A stretch of DNA of 64,000 nucleotides from positions 186,001 to 250,000 of the forward strand of contig NZ_SOZE01000006.1 of assembly GCF_004519315.1 (NCBI RefSeq), in the 5' to 3' direction. The stretch's first letter is position 1, and every line of letters starts with the position of its first letter. Positions 45,389 to 54,964 of the stretch are shown piece by piece. The notes below the pieces were generated by a model, which saw only the letters and a list, made by a program, of their open reading frames with translations, was not told the DNA's origin and did not search any database. This DNA is from Mucilaginibacter psychrotolerans (GTDB lineage Bacteria; Bacteroidota; Bacteroidia; Sphingobacteriales; Sphingobacteriaceae). The position numbers and the translations under genes were made by a program.

Positions 45389-48163
45389 TTAGTTGAATTT
45401 ATACCTCAAACCCAGCAGGTAGGTTTGGCCGTAGTAATCGCTGCGGATAATGGTGCGACCGTTTGAAACGATATTCTCCATCAGCTTGTCGTTCTCGGGA
45501 TTGGTTCCTTTTATGAAAAGCTTGGTTGGCGTATTAAGCAAGTTGCCTGCTTTTACAAATATGCTGATACCGCTCTTGAACCTCTTCTCGGCCGATGCAT
45601 CCATCTGGATGACACCTTGCTGCCACAGGTCGTTGTTGAGGAACTGCGATACGGTGTTGATACGCGGACCAGTGTAAGCACCTGCCACCTGTATATCCCA
45701 GCCTTTTTTGGTGTCTTTATACAATAACGACATGTTGGCGATATGCTCCGACTGGCCATAAAGCGGGCGCGACTGGTCTACCAAAAACGGTTCAATATCG
45801 CCGGTGGTGGCGTTTATCCTCCGGGATGTTTTTGGCGTGGTGATACGCGAATGTGTATAAGTGTAATTTGCCTTAACGCCTATTTTATTGAAGAACTTGA
45901 TATAATCCACCTCAGCACCGTAGTTCTTAGCTGTACCAAAGTTGCCCGGGCTGTAGTAGATATCCTGACCGCGCACGGCATCTGCCTGGAAAGTGTACTC
46001 GATAGGGTCTTTGATGTTTTTGTAGAAAGCACCCACCAGCAATATCTCAGATGCCCCAGGGAACAATTCGTATCGTAAATCGAAGTTATCGGCCAGGGCG
46101 CGTTTTAAGTTCGGGTTACCGCGTTCCTGGTATTCTTCGTTTACTACCTTGCTTGGTACAATTTCGTAAAAACCGGGGCGGTTAAGTGCCTTGTAGTAAG
46201 AAGCATGCAACTGCGATTTATCGGTTAAATGGTATTTTAAAGTTAAGCTTGGCAACACATCGGTGTACACCTGGCTGCCCTTAGGCTTTGATTCGCCCGC
46301 CGGGAACAACAGGTTGTATCCCTGGTCGGTATGCTCTACCCTGGCACCGCCTATTACATCGAGGTTGTTTGTGGTAAATTTGAACATACCATAACCGGCA
46401 CTGGTTTTTTCAGAAGCATCGTAGGTAAGCGGGTTGCTTACCGCGCCCGTTGGGTTGCTTACTACCAGGCTAAGGTCGGTGTAGTTGTTAAAATCTACGC
46501 CGTATTGCAAGCCCGCGTTGGCGGCAGTTGGCGCAAGTGTGTAATTATTGAAGAAGCTGCTGCGTTGCTTATCGCGGTAAAGACCGCCCACGGTAAAATC
46601 TACTTTTACGCCACCTATTGGCGCGGTGTAGGTAAGGTCTAAGTAACCCGCTTTGTCTTCGTCTGTATTGCGTTCCCAGCGGCGGTTTACCGGCGAAGTG
46701 TTCACCAGCGAAGTGCGTTTTTCCACGAAACCCTGGCGCAGGCCGTTCAGACTGATGGTGGTATTATCGGGCACCTCGTTCTGGGCAGTTGAATAAACGG
46801 CAGACCATTGTATCTTAAACCTATCGCCAAAAAGCTTATGATCGCCATGCAGGGTGCTGTTGTATATCTTCTGCTCGGTTAAACGGCTGCGGGTATCGTA
46901 GGTAAGTTCGGCGTTGCCTGCTGTTGGGTCGTAAACCCCGTTGTAAGATGTGCTTACGGCATCGCGTAGTTGCTGGTTCTTCAGATCTACGAATACATTG
47001 TATAAGCTCAGCTTGTTGTTTTTATCGAAGGCGTAATCAACTTTGCCGTGCAAGCCCAGGCGGGTTTGCTGCTCGGAGTACTGACGGTAGCTTTTGCTGG
47101 TGATAACGGCATAAGCGTCGGTTCCGTTTACGGCTGAGTTGTAGAACGTGCTGTTGCTGCCGCGGTAGGTATTCTGGTAGCTGCCCGCAATGATAACGCC
47201 CAGCTTGCTATCGAAGAACCGCTGGCCTAAAGATAAGCTACCGATAACGTTAGGAGCAGGTTTTTTGGAAGTGTAATCCAACGTGCCTTTAGTGAAATCG
47301 GCCTGAGTAGCAGTGTAAGTGCGGCCATGCAATTCATAAGGCGATTTGCGGTTGATGCCCGAAGCATCGAAGCTGGTGAAATCGCGATCGAAAAACAGCT
47401 GGCTGTAACCTGTAGCGATGTTGGCGTTCACCTGAAAATGATCCGGCGCGTTCTTCATCACCATGTTAACCGAACCACCGATGGCATCGCCCTCTAAGTT
47501 CGGGGTAAGGGTTTTGTACACCTCCAGCCTGTCCAGCAAATCTGCCGGGAACAGATCCAGCGGTACATAGCGGTATTTGTTATCCGGGCTCGGTATTTTC
47601 ACGCCGTTTACCAGGGTGTAATTGTAGCGTTTATCCATACCACGCAAAATGGCGTATTGGCCATCGCCGTTGCTGTTACGCTCTACCGATATACCTGAGA
47701 CGCGCTGGATCACATTGGCCACGGTTAAATCCGGCGATATCTCTATGGCGCGACCCGAAACGATGTTCATCACCTGCGTGGCGTTCTGCTCAATGCGTCG
47801 GGCATCGCGGTCGTTAGAGCCGCCTGTAGTGGCCCTTACCACCACCTCGCCTAAATCTTTAGAAGCAGATTCCATGTAGATTTTTACGTGGTCCATATCC
47901 TTGCTCACTACAATTTGCTGAACAACGGTTTGGTAAGTGATATAAGATATGCGGAGCGTTGCCGGACCAGCCTCCACATCCTTTATTTCGAAGGAGCCAT
48001 CCAGCCCGGTGCTGGTAGCCTTGCCTGTTTTCTCAAGCACCACGGTGGCACCCACCAGGGCCTCGCCCGACTTCTTGTCGTAAACGTGGCCTTTTATTTT
48101 AGCTGCGTTCGCTATTGCTGCGCAAAAAAGGAACGGAATAAAAAGGTATAAAAGTTTATTCAT
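45389..48163 (-). CDS. TonB-dependent receptor of the phytase operon
   Basis: A 924-residue outer-membrane receptor of the FecA/CirA style, not SusC. A signal peptide (AAIANA) is followed by a CarboxypepD_reg-like domain (IKGHVYDKKSGEALVGATV, about 22-105), a plug with NVIQRVSGISVERNSNGDGQ and LVNGVKIPSPDNKY, and a beta-barrel ending in a terminal LLGLRYKFN. It heads a three-gene operon with the beta-helix lipoprotein and phytase. The likely cargo is phytate or its lower inositol phosphates, or a chelated metal; this is inferred from gene order. Confidence 0.92.
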   Translation of the reverse strand: MNKLLYLFIPFLFCAAIANAAKIKGHVYDKKSGEALVGATVVLEKTGKATSTGLDGSFEIKDVEAGPATLRISYITYQTVVQQIVVSKDMDHVKIYMESASKDLGEVVVRATTGGSNDRDARRIEQNATQVMNIVSGRAIEISPDLTVANVIQRVSGISVERNSNGDGQYAILRGMDKRYNYTLVNGVKIPSPDNKYRYVPLDLFPADLLDRLEVYKTLTPNLEGDAIGGSVNMVMKNAPDHFQVNANIATGYSQLFFDRDFTSFDASGINRKSPYELHGRTYTATQADFTKGTLDYTSKKPAPNVIGSLSLGQRFFDSKLGVIIAGSYQNTYRGSNSTFYNSAVNGTDAYAVITSKSYRQYSEQQTRLGLHGKVDYAFDKNNKLSLYNVFVDLKNQQLRDAVSTSYNGVYDPTAGNAELTYDTRSRLTEQKIYNSTLHGDHKLFGDRFKIQWSAVYSTAQNEVPDNTTISLNGLRQGFVEKRTSLVNTSPVNRRWERNTDEDKAGYLDLTYTAPIGGVKVDFTVGGLYRDKQRSSFFNNYTLAPTAANAGLQYGVDFNNYTDLSLVVSNPTGAVSNPLTYDASEKTSAGYGMFKFTTNNLDVIGGARVEHTDQGYNLLFPAGESKPKGSQVYTDVLPSLTLKYHLTDKSQLHASYYKALNRPGFYEIVPSKVVNEEYQERGNPNLKRALADNFDLRYELFPGASEILLVGAFYKNIKDPIEYTFQADAVRGQDIYYSPGNFGTAKNYGAEVDYIKFFNKIGVKANYTYTHSRITTPKTSRRINATTGDIEPFLVDQSRPLYGQSEHIANMSLLYKDTKKGWDIQVAGAYTGPRINTVSQFLNNDLWQQGVIQMDASAEKRFKSGISIFVKAGNLLNTPTKLFIKGTNPENDKLMENIVSNGRTIIRSDYYGQTYLLGLRYKFN

Positions 48164-48438
48164 TTTCGATACGTTTTGTACAAATTATTGACTCTGTTTT
48201 TGGATGTTGCAAAGTTGGACTACGGGCATCGATTAAAAAAACTTTAGGGGTTACGGAAAGGCAACAGCGTTACAACAGGTGTAAACACAAAAGCAACAAC
48301 AATCTGTAAATAACTGAAAATCAAATACTTAATTTAATAACAAACCTCCATTACCATTACATTACCGTTACATTAATTTAATGTTAAGTATCACGGATCG
48401 AGTTAATATAGATTGTATGGGAGGTTTTTGCAACGCTG
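48164..48438. promoter_or_regulatory. Regulatory region of the phytase operon
   Basis: 275 bases between the regulator gene and the receptor gene. It contains GCAACAGCGTTACAA (48261-48275), a second copy GCAACGCTGTTACAA at 48430-48444 overlapping the regulator stop codon, and a 15-base palindrome ACATTAATTTAATGT (48370-48384) beside repeated ATTAC units. Both 15-base copies have the near-palindromic form GCAAC-N3-GTTAC. They are candidate binding sites for the LuxR-type regulator next door. Confidence 0.45.
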
Positions 48439-50049
48439 TTACAAAGATTGAATAAAGGCGGTAAGGTTGTCGCCCTGGCCTATATTGAGCTTTTTACGGA
48501 GCCTGTAACGCGATACCCGAAGGCTATCGGTAGAGATGCCCAGCAGCGTGGCGATATCCTCAGAGCTGAGGTTGATGCGCAGCAAAGCAATCAGCCGCAT
48601 ATCTGCAGAAGTAAGATCGCTGCTGTATTTTTTGATGTTCTCGAAAAACTGCTGGTGCACCTGCTCAAAAGCGGCCGTAAATTCTTTCCAGTGCTGCTCA
48701 TGGTTAAAGCTATCGTTTATCTGCAGGATTATCTGCTGCATCTGCTTTTTCTGGTCGCGTTTATCATCTTTTACCATGGCCTGCAGCGTGCTCCGCATCT
48801 GCTCAAGCAATTGATTATTGCGGATGAGGTTGAGCGTATGGCTGGATAGTTCGCGGCCTTTGAGTTCCAACTGTTGTTTAAGGCTTTCCTCTTCCAGCCT
48901 TTGATTTTCCAGTTGCAATTGCATCACCTGGTGCTCGGCCTCTTTTTGGCGTGCCAGGGCATGCTGATCTTTTATCTTTAGTCGCTGCCTGCTAAACACC
49001 ACTACGCCCAAAGCCACCACCAACAACAACACAATAACCCCGGCTGCTGTAATGATATAATTTACCTTACGGATATTGTTGAGCCGGGTAATCTCGTTGC
49101 TCTTTTTATCCATATCATACAGCACCTGCAAAAAGGCGGTTTGATTTGCACCCTCCCTCGAGTAAATTTCCAGCGAGTACTTACGACTGAGCTCGGCATA
49201 GTGAAAGGCGCTATCCATTCGGTTCATCAATTGATAGGCCTTACCGAGGTCTTTGGTAGAAGAGGCCAGCTGGTAAGTATTGCCCGTTTTTTGGGCAAGA
49301 GCCATCGCCTTTCTGGTTTCCATAATGCTTTCGGCATAATGCCCGGTTTTTCGCAGTATATCGCCTAAATTATTCACTACCTCTATAGAGGCAACCTCGT
49401 TATTTTCTTCCTTGTACAGCTGCAGCGATCTATTAAAGCTGGCGTAGGCCGAATCGTATTTGGCCAAATCCTCGTAAATGCTGCCCAGGTTTTCGTATAT
49501 CTTGGCTGCACCTTTTTTGTAATTGGCTTGGGTATAGTTCTTAAGGGCGAGGTTCTGGTAATAAAAAGCGCTGTCATAACGGTGCTGTTTCTCGTACAAG
49601 TGCCCTATGTTGCCCAAAATACCGGCCTGGCCTACCATGTTATTGTTTCGCCGGTAGATGGCCAGCGCCTTATTGTACATAGCGCGCGACCTGCCCAGTT
49701 GCTTATTGTAGTAATAGAATACCCCCATTTGGCCAAGGTTGGCGGCTTGAAGGTCGGGGTGATTATCGCTGCTGAAAATCTTGTCGGCCCGCAGGTAATA
49801 CTCTAAAGCCTGCGCATAGTGGCCCTGGTTATAGCAAATTTGGCCCATTTGCTGCATACACATCCCTTCTGTAAGGCCGTCTTTACGTTCTATAGCACCA
49901 GCGGATATCTTTTTGAGTATAATAAGTGCCGAATCGGGGTGCTGCTGACTTATTTGCGCGGCGACCGCTATTTCCTTGTCTTGCGCGCAAAGTTTACCGC
50001 ACAACATCATGCTGATAACGAAGGCCAGGGGATAAAAAACTCTAAGCAT
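48439..50049 (-). CDS. TPR membrane regulator with LuxR-type HTH
   Basis: A 536-residue protein with a signal peptide (MMLCGKLCAQ), about six or seven TPR units (residues 30-290; for instance GQICYNQGHYAQALEYYLRA, LGDILRKTGHYAESI), one membrane helix near 330-350 (YIITAAGVIVLLLVVALGVV), a coiled coil, and a C-terminal LuxR-like HTH (LSSEDIATLLGISTDSLRVSR). This is a one-protein Bacteroidota design with a periplasmic sensor and cytoplasmic DNA-binding end. It reads in the same direction as the phytase operon, which begins 275 bases downstream, and is its likely regulator. The ligand is unknown. Confidence 0.87.
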   Translation of the reverse strand: MLRVFYPLAFVISMMLCGKLCAQDKEIAVAAQISQQHPDSALIILKKISAGAIERKDGLTEGMCMQQMGQICYNQGHYAQALEYYLRADKIFSSDNHPDLQAANLGQMGVFYYYNKQLGRSRAMYNKALAIYRRNNNMVGQAGILGNIGHLYEKQHRYDSAFYYQNLALKNYTQANYKKGAAKIYENLGSIYEDLAKYDSAYASFNRSLQLYKEENNEVASIEVVNNLGDILRKTGHYAESIMETRKAMALAQKTGNTYQLASSTKDLGKAYQLMNRMDSAFHYAELSRKYSLEIYSREGANQTAFLQVLYDMDKKSNEITRLNNIRKVNYIITAAGVIVLLLVVALGVVVFSRQRLKIKDQHALARQKEAEHQVMQLQLENQRLEEESLKQQLELKGRELSSHTLNLIRNNQLLEQMRSTLQAMVKDDKRDQKKQMQQIILQINDSFNHEQHWKEFTAAFEQVHQQFFENIKKYSSDLTSADMRLIALLRINLSSEDIATLLGISTDSLRVSRYRLRKKLNIGQGDNLTAFIQSL

Positions 50050-50156
50050 TGGGAAACCCGTATTAGCAAAACAAGGGGCTTAGCAAATAAACTAAAATAG
50101 TATTAATTTATCGTTAAAGCCCCTGCTATTTAATAGCGGTCGTAAACCTAGACGTT

Positions 50157-50966
50157 TTAACGCAATTTTTGCTGCTTTAAAAATGCAGCAAGCGCTGCGG
50201 GGTGGTCTGTTTGCAGACCTTTAAAACCCGTCTTCACAGCTTTGCTCCAGTCGGCGGTGCCTTCGGTGGCGCTTTGTATATCCGGCCAAACCGGAATGTC
50301 GCGGGTAGCGGCAAAGGCAAGCATATCCGGGTTGTACTGGCCATAATCGCCGTCGAGTAAATCGGGCCGGTACTTGTCGATGAATGTTTTCATGCCATCT
50401 ACTGTAGTAACACTATCGGGCAAGCTCAGCATCAGCGGCATTTTCGGTGCAACCTTACGCCAGCCGGTTAACTGTTTTGCGCTATTTATGTACACCAATA
50501 CCTGTTTTTCCATATGGTACTGTTGTATCATTTGATAGGCAACGGCCGGGTCGGCAGCTTTAAAATCAAGGTAGATATTGATTTTGTTTTTTGCCAGCTT
50601 TAGTATTTCGACAAATGTTGGTACATGATAGGTATTCACGCTATCACCACCCTTTAATTTAAGTTGCTGCAATTCGGCCAGCGTGAAACTGTTTACCGCT
50701 CCTTTCCCATTAGTCATCCGGTTCACCGTGGCGTCGTGCATGCTCACCAACTGGCTGTCTTTTGTAGTGCGCAGGTCTATCTCAATATAGTCAGCTTCGT
50801 TTTTTATAGCTTCGCGATAAGCTTCCAGGGTATTCTCAGGATAAATTACATGGTCGCCGCGATGGGCAATCACTATAAAATTATGTTTTGATTGAGGAAC
50901 CGAATTGGGTTTAAGCCAAATTAATGCAGCCGCAATGGCCACCGTAGCTATGGGAGAAAATTTCAT
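50157..50966 (-). CDS. Glycerophosphodiester phosphodiesterase, exported
   Basis: A 269-residue GDPD-family TIM barrel. After an N-terminal hydrophobic signal or anchor, the catalytic blocks are clear: VIAHRGDHVIYPENTLEAY (first His, Arg, Glu), YIEIDLRTTKDSQLVSMHD (Glu, Asp, second His) and INIYLDFKA. It hydrolyses glycerophosphodiesters to glycerol 3-phosphate and an alcohol, outside the cytoplasm. It is 61 bases after the phosphoesterase gene with a hairpin between (50990-51015). It fits a programme of phosphorus recovery from lipid head groups. Confidence 0.92.
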   Translation of the reverse strand: MKFSPIATVAIAAALIWLKPNSVPQSKHNFIVIAHRGDHVIYPENTLEAYREAIKNEADYIEIDLRTTKDSQLVSMHDATVNRMTNGKGAVNSFTLAELQQLKLKGGDSVNTYHVPTFVEILKLAKNKINIYLDFKAADPAVAYQMIQQYHMEKQVLVYINSAKQLTGWRKVAPKMPLMLSLPDSVTTVDGMKTFIDKYRPDLLDGDYGQYNPDMLAFAATRDIPVWPDIQSATEGTADWSKAVKTGFKGLQTDHPAALAAFLKQQKLR

Positions 50967-50989
50967 GATAAGTGGTTTAATTTAATGAA

Positions 50990-51015
50990 CAAAGCCCGGC
51001 TAAAACCGGGCTTTG
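50990..51015 (-). terminator. Intercistronic hairpin, possible partial terminator
   Basis: Stem CAAAGCCCGG/CCGGGCTTTG with a 6-base loop, 12 bases after the 51028 gene. The following T run on the minus strand is weak, so it may only reduce read-through into the GDPD gene. Confidence 0.55.
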
Positions 51016-51027
51016 CAGGCATGTTTG

Positions 51028-53772
51028 TTAGTTAACTATGGTGCCGGATGTCTTTTTTCCTTTTTGCTTGTAATGATCTTCGCGTTCCCGGTCTTCATCA
51101 TCCATATCAATGCTTTTTTTAATTTTTCGCCAATTGATATTTTTGCTGTAGCGCGCCATGGCTTTTTTAGTATCAAAGATGCGGGTATCGCTGTCCACAT
51201 AGGTGTATGGTGTAAAGTCTGGCTTATCGGTAAAAAAATCCTGCAGTAAAGAAGCAGTTACATCATACTGATTCACGTAAGGCACGCCTAAAATATTGTA
51301 AATAGTTTTAAGTATCGACCCAAAGTTGCCGTGGGTGTGGCTTACATAACCTCTTTTCACATACGGGCCTGCTAACATCAGTATTGACCGATGGGCATCA
51401 ATATGGTCCACACCACCCTGCGGGTCGTCTTCAGTGACAATTACCAGCATGTTCTTCCAGTATTTTGTATGCGACAGAAAATCGAGTATGCGCCCTACAG
51501 CCAGATCATTATCCGCCATATACGATTCTCTATATGGATAGCCATCTTTTGGCCTGATATCAGCACCATGGTCATTGGGTACCTGCATGGTTATCAGCGA
51601 AGGCATCTTCTTTTTGCCTGTTATCCACATTTTGGTAAACTCGCTTTTAAATTGTTCAACCCTAAACTGATCGGGTATATTGGTATTAAAGCCTGCATAG
51701 TTATGGCTGGTGCGGGTAAATAAAGCTTTTTGCATAGGCACCATCACGATATGGGCAGCGCCAGTGTTGGTATCTTCCCAATCTTCGCGCACGTGGGCCG
51801 TTTCGTTGGCTTCACCAAAGTTGTAAAAACCTATATTTTTGCGTTCAAGTGCTTCCCAAAGTCCTCCTGTTTCGGCATAATCTTCAGGATCCATACTGCC
51901 TGTAGAGCCCGGGAACCGTCTGCCCGGAGCGCTTGAAAACAGTTTAGCGGTTTTACTAACATCGGAGTTGGCTTCTACCCATTCGTTAGGGATAACGCCC
52001 ATCATCCAGTGGTGGCCATGAATAGAGGCATCGCTATCGCAATAATAATTATCGCTAAAAGCAAACTGGCCAGCAACCTTAATATGGTTTGGTGATACAT
52101 TGAGGTTAGGAAACTGTACGCGGGTAGCATCAGGCAGGGTGTACTCGCAATGCACGCCAAAACGAGCCAGCGTAGTATCGCCTTTAGCGTTTTGCATCTG
52201 CCCTAAAACTTCATCGTACGTGCGGTTCTCCTTAGTGATATACACAATATATTTAATGGGCGTGGCCGATGAACCGGGAAGTACGGGCAATGGGTTGTTA
52301 GTAGCAACATTGACGGTGCTGCTTGCAAACGTATTATCAATAACCTGTTTGGTATATGCCGCAAGTTGCACGGCACTAGGCATAGCAACTTTTTGAAAGG
52401 TGGCTAACTGGATATCGCCGATATAAGTACCCTGCGGCGGCGCAACAAAACCAGCTCCCCCGTTTGGCCCGGCTCCATATCCACGGCACGATGTAATGTA
52501 TAACTCATCTTCGTTGGCAGAGAGCTTAACCCTCGAAGCACCCCAGCCGGTAGGGATAAGTCCCCTGGTAACCCGTGAAGGTATATCAATCACTGCTACG
52601 GCATTAAAACCCAAAAGTGCGACATACAGTGTTTTTTCGTCTTTACTCAGGCTGATACCAAAAGGCAACAGGCCGCGAAATTTATCGATCCGGGCATCTA
52701 CCTTGATGGGTATATCTCCCAACAACCTATGGTTTTTATAATCGATAATGGTGATATTATCGTTTGTGGCGTTGGTTACGTAAGCATAATTACTGCCAAC
52801 GGCTATAGAGTTGGGGCTGGCGCCGCCGGTAACTTCAGCATCCTCCAGCATCTGACCAACCTGGTGGCCGGTTTTAAATTTATCGGTTACCTTATTCGTT
52901 GTTAAATCGATGGTGAAAACACTCATTGCGTCTGGCGATATTGGGCTGCCCACCCCAGGAATTTTCCTGCCTTCAACTACTGTACCTTCCCGTGATTGTT
53001 TGGTATTATCGCCATAAGGGTGCCTGGAAATCATGATCGAATCGGCATTTTTAGGGTTGGCACCACTTATCAGCGGATAAGCATACATGCCCACGTTTGC
53101 CACAAACGCCACTTTTTTATCAGGACTCAACGCCAGCCCAAAAGGCTGCCTCCCTACGTTTACAGATGCTGTTAGCTTTTTTGTGGCCAAGTCGATACGT
53201 ACCATACGGAAATTCCCCCTATCTAAAACTAACAACTCGTTTTTAGCTGGGTTATAGAGCAAATCGGAAGTGAAGCTATCTTCATAGTTTTTACCCCCAA
53301 CTTTCCCGTTCAATGATATCGAATCGATTTTGATAAATCTTTCGGCATCGTATCGTATAACCGCGCCATCATCGCCGCCGCTTAAGTACAAGGTTTTTGA
53401 ATCGGGCGAAAACGCAACGCCTAAAAACGATCCATTAGGTAGAGGGGAAGCAATTTTTTTGTCATACGATGGCACCCTTACGCTATTCATTGTTGCGATA
53501 TCAACCAGCGTAAGTACACCATTGTGCAGCGTTACCGCTTTTTTGCCGTCGGGAGATATGGATAATCCGAAAGGATCATGTGTGATGCGAATGGTTTTAC
53601 CGGCAGGCGTTATAAACCGTCCGCTTGGCAAAACAGAAATACCAGCTGTATCTATTTTGCAATACTGGCCAAGGCCAGGCACTTGTAAAATATTTACTTG
53701 CTGCTGCGCATACGTAAGCACTGGCAGGCAAAACCATACTATCGCCAACAAAAATCTTATTCTTAAACCCAT
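51028..53772 (-). CDS. YncE-like propeller fused to phosphoesterase (alkaline phosphatase superfamily)
   Basis: A 914-residue secreted two-domain protein. A signal peptide (PVLTYAQ) is followed by a seven-bladed YncE/NHL-type propeller (about 30-455; PFGLALSPDKKVAFVANVG, PNSIAVGSNYAYVTNATNDN). A phosphoesterase domain (PF04185 type) begins at IKYIVYITKENRTYDEVLGQ near 520, where the Asn in ENRT sits at the metal site. It continues with HHWMMGVIPNEW, DHGADIRP and TEDDPQGGVDHIDAHRS. The domain resembles phospholipase C/acid phosphatase enzymes, so hydrolysis of phosphoesters is likely. It lies between another phosphatase and the GDPD in the SusC-led operon. Confidence 0.88.
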   Translation of the reverse strand: MGLRIRFLLAIVWFCLPVLTYAQQQVNILQVPGLGQYCKIDTAGISVLPSGRFITPAGKTIRITHDPFGLSISPDGKKAVTLHNGVLTLVDIATMNSVRVPSYDKKIASPLPNGSFLGVAFSPDSKTLYLSGGDDGAVIRYDAERFIKIDSISLNGKVGGKNYEDSFTSDLLYNPAKNELLVLDRGNFRMVRIDLATKKLTASVNVGRQPFGLALSPDKKVAFVANVGMYAYPLISGANPKNADSIMISRHPYGDNTKQSREGTVVEGRKIPGVGSPISPDAMSVFTIDLTTNKVTDKFKTGHQVGQMLEDAEVTGGASPNSIAVGSNYAYVTNATNDNITIIDYKNHRLLGDIPIKVDARIDKFRGLLPFGISLSKDEKTLYVALLGFNAVAVIDIPSRVTRGLIPTGWGASRVKLSANEDELYITSCRGYGAGPNGGAGFVAPPQGTYIGDIQLATFQKVAMPSAVQLAAYTKQVIDNTFASSTVNVATNNPLPVLPGSSATPIKYIVYITKENRTYDEVLGQMQNAKGDTTLARFGVHCEYTLPDATRVQFPNLNVSPNHIKVAGQFAFSDNYYCDSDASIHGHHWMMGVIPNEWVEANSDVSKTAKLFSSAPGRRFPGSTGSMDPEDYAETGGLWEALERKNIGFYNFGEANETAHVREDWEDTNTGAAHIVMVPMQKALFTRTSHNYAGFNTNIPDQFRVEQFKSEFTKMWITGKKKMPSLITMQVPNDHGADIRPKDGYPYRESYMADNDLAVGRILDFLSHTKYWKNMLVIVTEDDPQGGVDHIDAHRSILMLAGPYVKRGYVSHTHGNFGSILKTIYNILGVPYVNQYDVTASLLQDFFTDKPDFTPYTYVDSDTRIFDTKKAMARYSKNINWRKIKKSIDMDDEDREREDHYKQKGKKTSGTIVN

Positions 53773-53797
53773 ACCTCTAAAATATTTAATTTAATTG

Positions 53798-54889
53798 TTA
53801 TTTACCTGTTAAAACGCTTTTTATAGCATCACCAACCTCGTGGCCGGCATTGGCTTTAAAATCGAGGCCGAGCAATAGTGCCATGGTTTGGGCCAATTGC
53901 TTGTGGTAAGTGGTGCCGGTAAGCACCTCGCCTGTTGGGGCCGTGTCCGGGCCAATAACCGCAAACCAGGTTTGCTCTGCACCCACCACATCCGAGCCGT
54001 GATGGCGCCAGCTATCCAACTGCGCATAGCCGCGGCCATGGTCGCAGGTGATGATGAGCGTTGTATTGTTTTTGTAGAAGGGATCGGCTTGTACCATTTC
54101 CCAAAGGTTTTTAATGAAGCCATCTTCCTGCTTTGCAAATTCCAAATACGATTTGTAGTTGCCGGCGTGGGCCATATCGTCTGTCTCGTCGAACGACATG
54201 AACAATACGCGCGGTTTGTACTGTTTCAGGTATTCCTTGCTGTACTCATAAGTAACAAAATCTGAGCGGGTGCTGTCGTTTACATAGTGCGGTACGTTTT
54301 GCTGCAACTCATTCAGGTATTTTAAACGCGCGTTGGCATCGGCATTCTTCAGCCCTGAATAGCCTGAATACACCGGCAAGCCCGAACGGTTTACGTTCAA
54401 AATCTGCGGAAAACGCTCCCATGATGAGAACGCGATTACTTTACCCTCGAAACCCTTTTGCTTGTTGATGTACTCCAGCACGTTCATGTTGGGATTCACT
54501 ATAGGGTCGTTGGTGTTCATGCGCACATCCGGGAAACCTGTGAAGATTTCGTTATAGCCCGGGTAAGAAAATTTATAGGGATTGGCAATTTCGTCTTTAC
54601 CGCCTGCATCGCGATTGCCGTATAGCTGGCCTTGCTTTGCCACGGTGTTCCATAAAAACGGGAACAGGATTGCCCTGCGTTCCTGCGGGGTTGCGGCCCA
54701 GTATCTTTTCTTTACGTCCTCCTTATCATTGGTGAATTTGGAATTAATGAGCGCCGAATCGGCACCGCGGTAAACTTCCTGCCAGCGCATACCATCCAGC
54801 GTTACAATGATGAGGTTTTTTGTTTTCCGCTGCGCCATAGCCGGCGATACGGCCAAAGCTGCCAGCAATACAAATGCGAGTTTTTTCAT
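53798..54889 (-). CDS. Alkaline-phosphatase-superfamily protein, exported
   Basis: About 363 residues; MKKLAFVLLA at 54889 gives the signal peptide (SPAMAQ) and is preferred to the ATG six codons before. Metal-site blocks typical of the nucleotide pyrophosphatase/alkaline phosphatase clan are present: IIVTLDGMRWQEVYRG, a likely nucleophile Ser or Thr in FSYPGYNEIFTG, FMSFDETDDMAHAG, TCDHGRGYAQ and DSWRHHG. It probably cleaves a phosphate or phosphonate ester in the periplasm. Phosphonoacetate hydrolases (PhnA) belong to the same clan, but I see no residue that singles out that activity. It follows SusD by 75 bases. Confidence 0.82.
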   Translation of the reverse strand: MKKLAFVLLAALAVSPAMAQRKTKNLIIVTLDGMRWQEVYRGADSALINSKFTNDKEDVKKRYWAATPQERRAILFPFLWNTVAKQGQLYGNRDAGGKDEIANPYKFSYPGYNEIFTGFPDVRMNTNDPIVNPNMNVLEYINKQKGFEGKVIAFSSWERFPQILNVNRSGLPVYSGYSGLKNADANARLKYLNELQQNVPHYVNDSTRSDFVTYEYSKEYLKQYKPRVLFMSFDETDDMAHAGNYKSYLEFAKQEDGFIKNLWEMVQADPFYKNNTTLIITCDHGRGYAQLDSWRHHGSDVVGAEQTWFAVIGPDTAPTGEVLTGTTYHKQLAQTMALLLGLDFKANAGHEVGDAIKSVLTGK

Positions 54890-54907
54890 GGTGTTTTTTT
54901 TAAACAA

Positions 54908-54964
54908 GCAAAGCAGTTATTACTAACTGCCTTGCTGCATTGCTTAATTATATGGGGTATTAAA
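54908..54964 (-). other. Intercistronic hairpin between SusD and the phosphatase
   Basis: A stem-loop (GCAGTT/AACTGC with flanking AGCA/TGCT, about 54912-54943) sits in the gap. It has no proper T tract in the minus direction. It could lower expression of the enzymes relative to the SusCD pair. Confidence 0.35.

Noticed and set aside
44791-45396. A 201-codon plus-strand frame over the beta-helix lipoprotein gene
   Set aside because: Antisense to a well-supported lipoprotein; no signal, domain or operon logic.
48349-48390. ATTAC repeats considered as a CRISPR-like or tandem repeat array
   Set aside because: Units are only 5-7 bases, irregular, and without spacers; better seen as part of a regulatory region.
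53798-54889. Naming this protein phosphonoacetate hydrolase (PhnA) from its phosphonate neighbours
   Set aside because: It is in the right superfamily, but no residue seen distinguishes that activity from other phosphatases.
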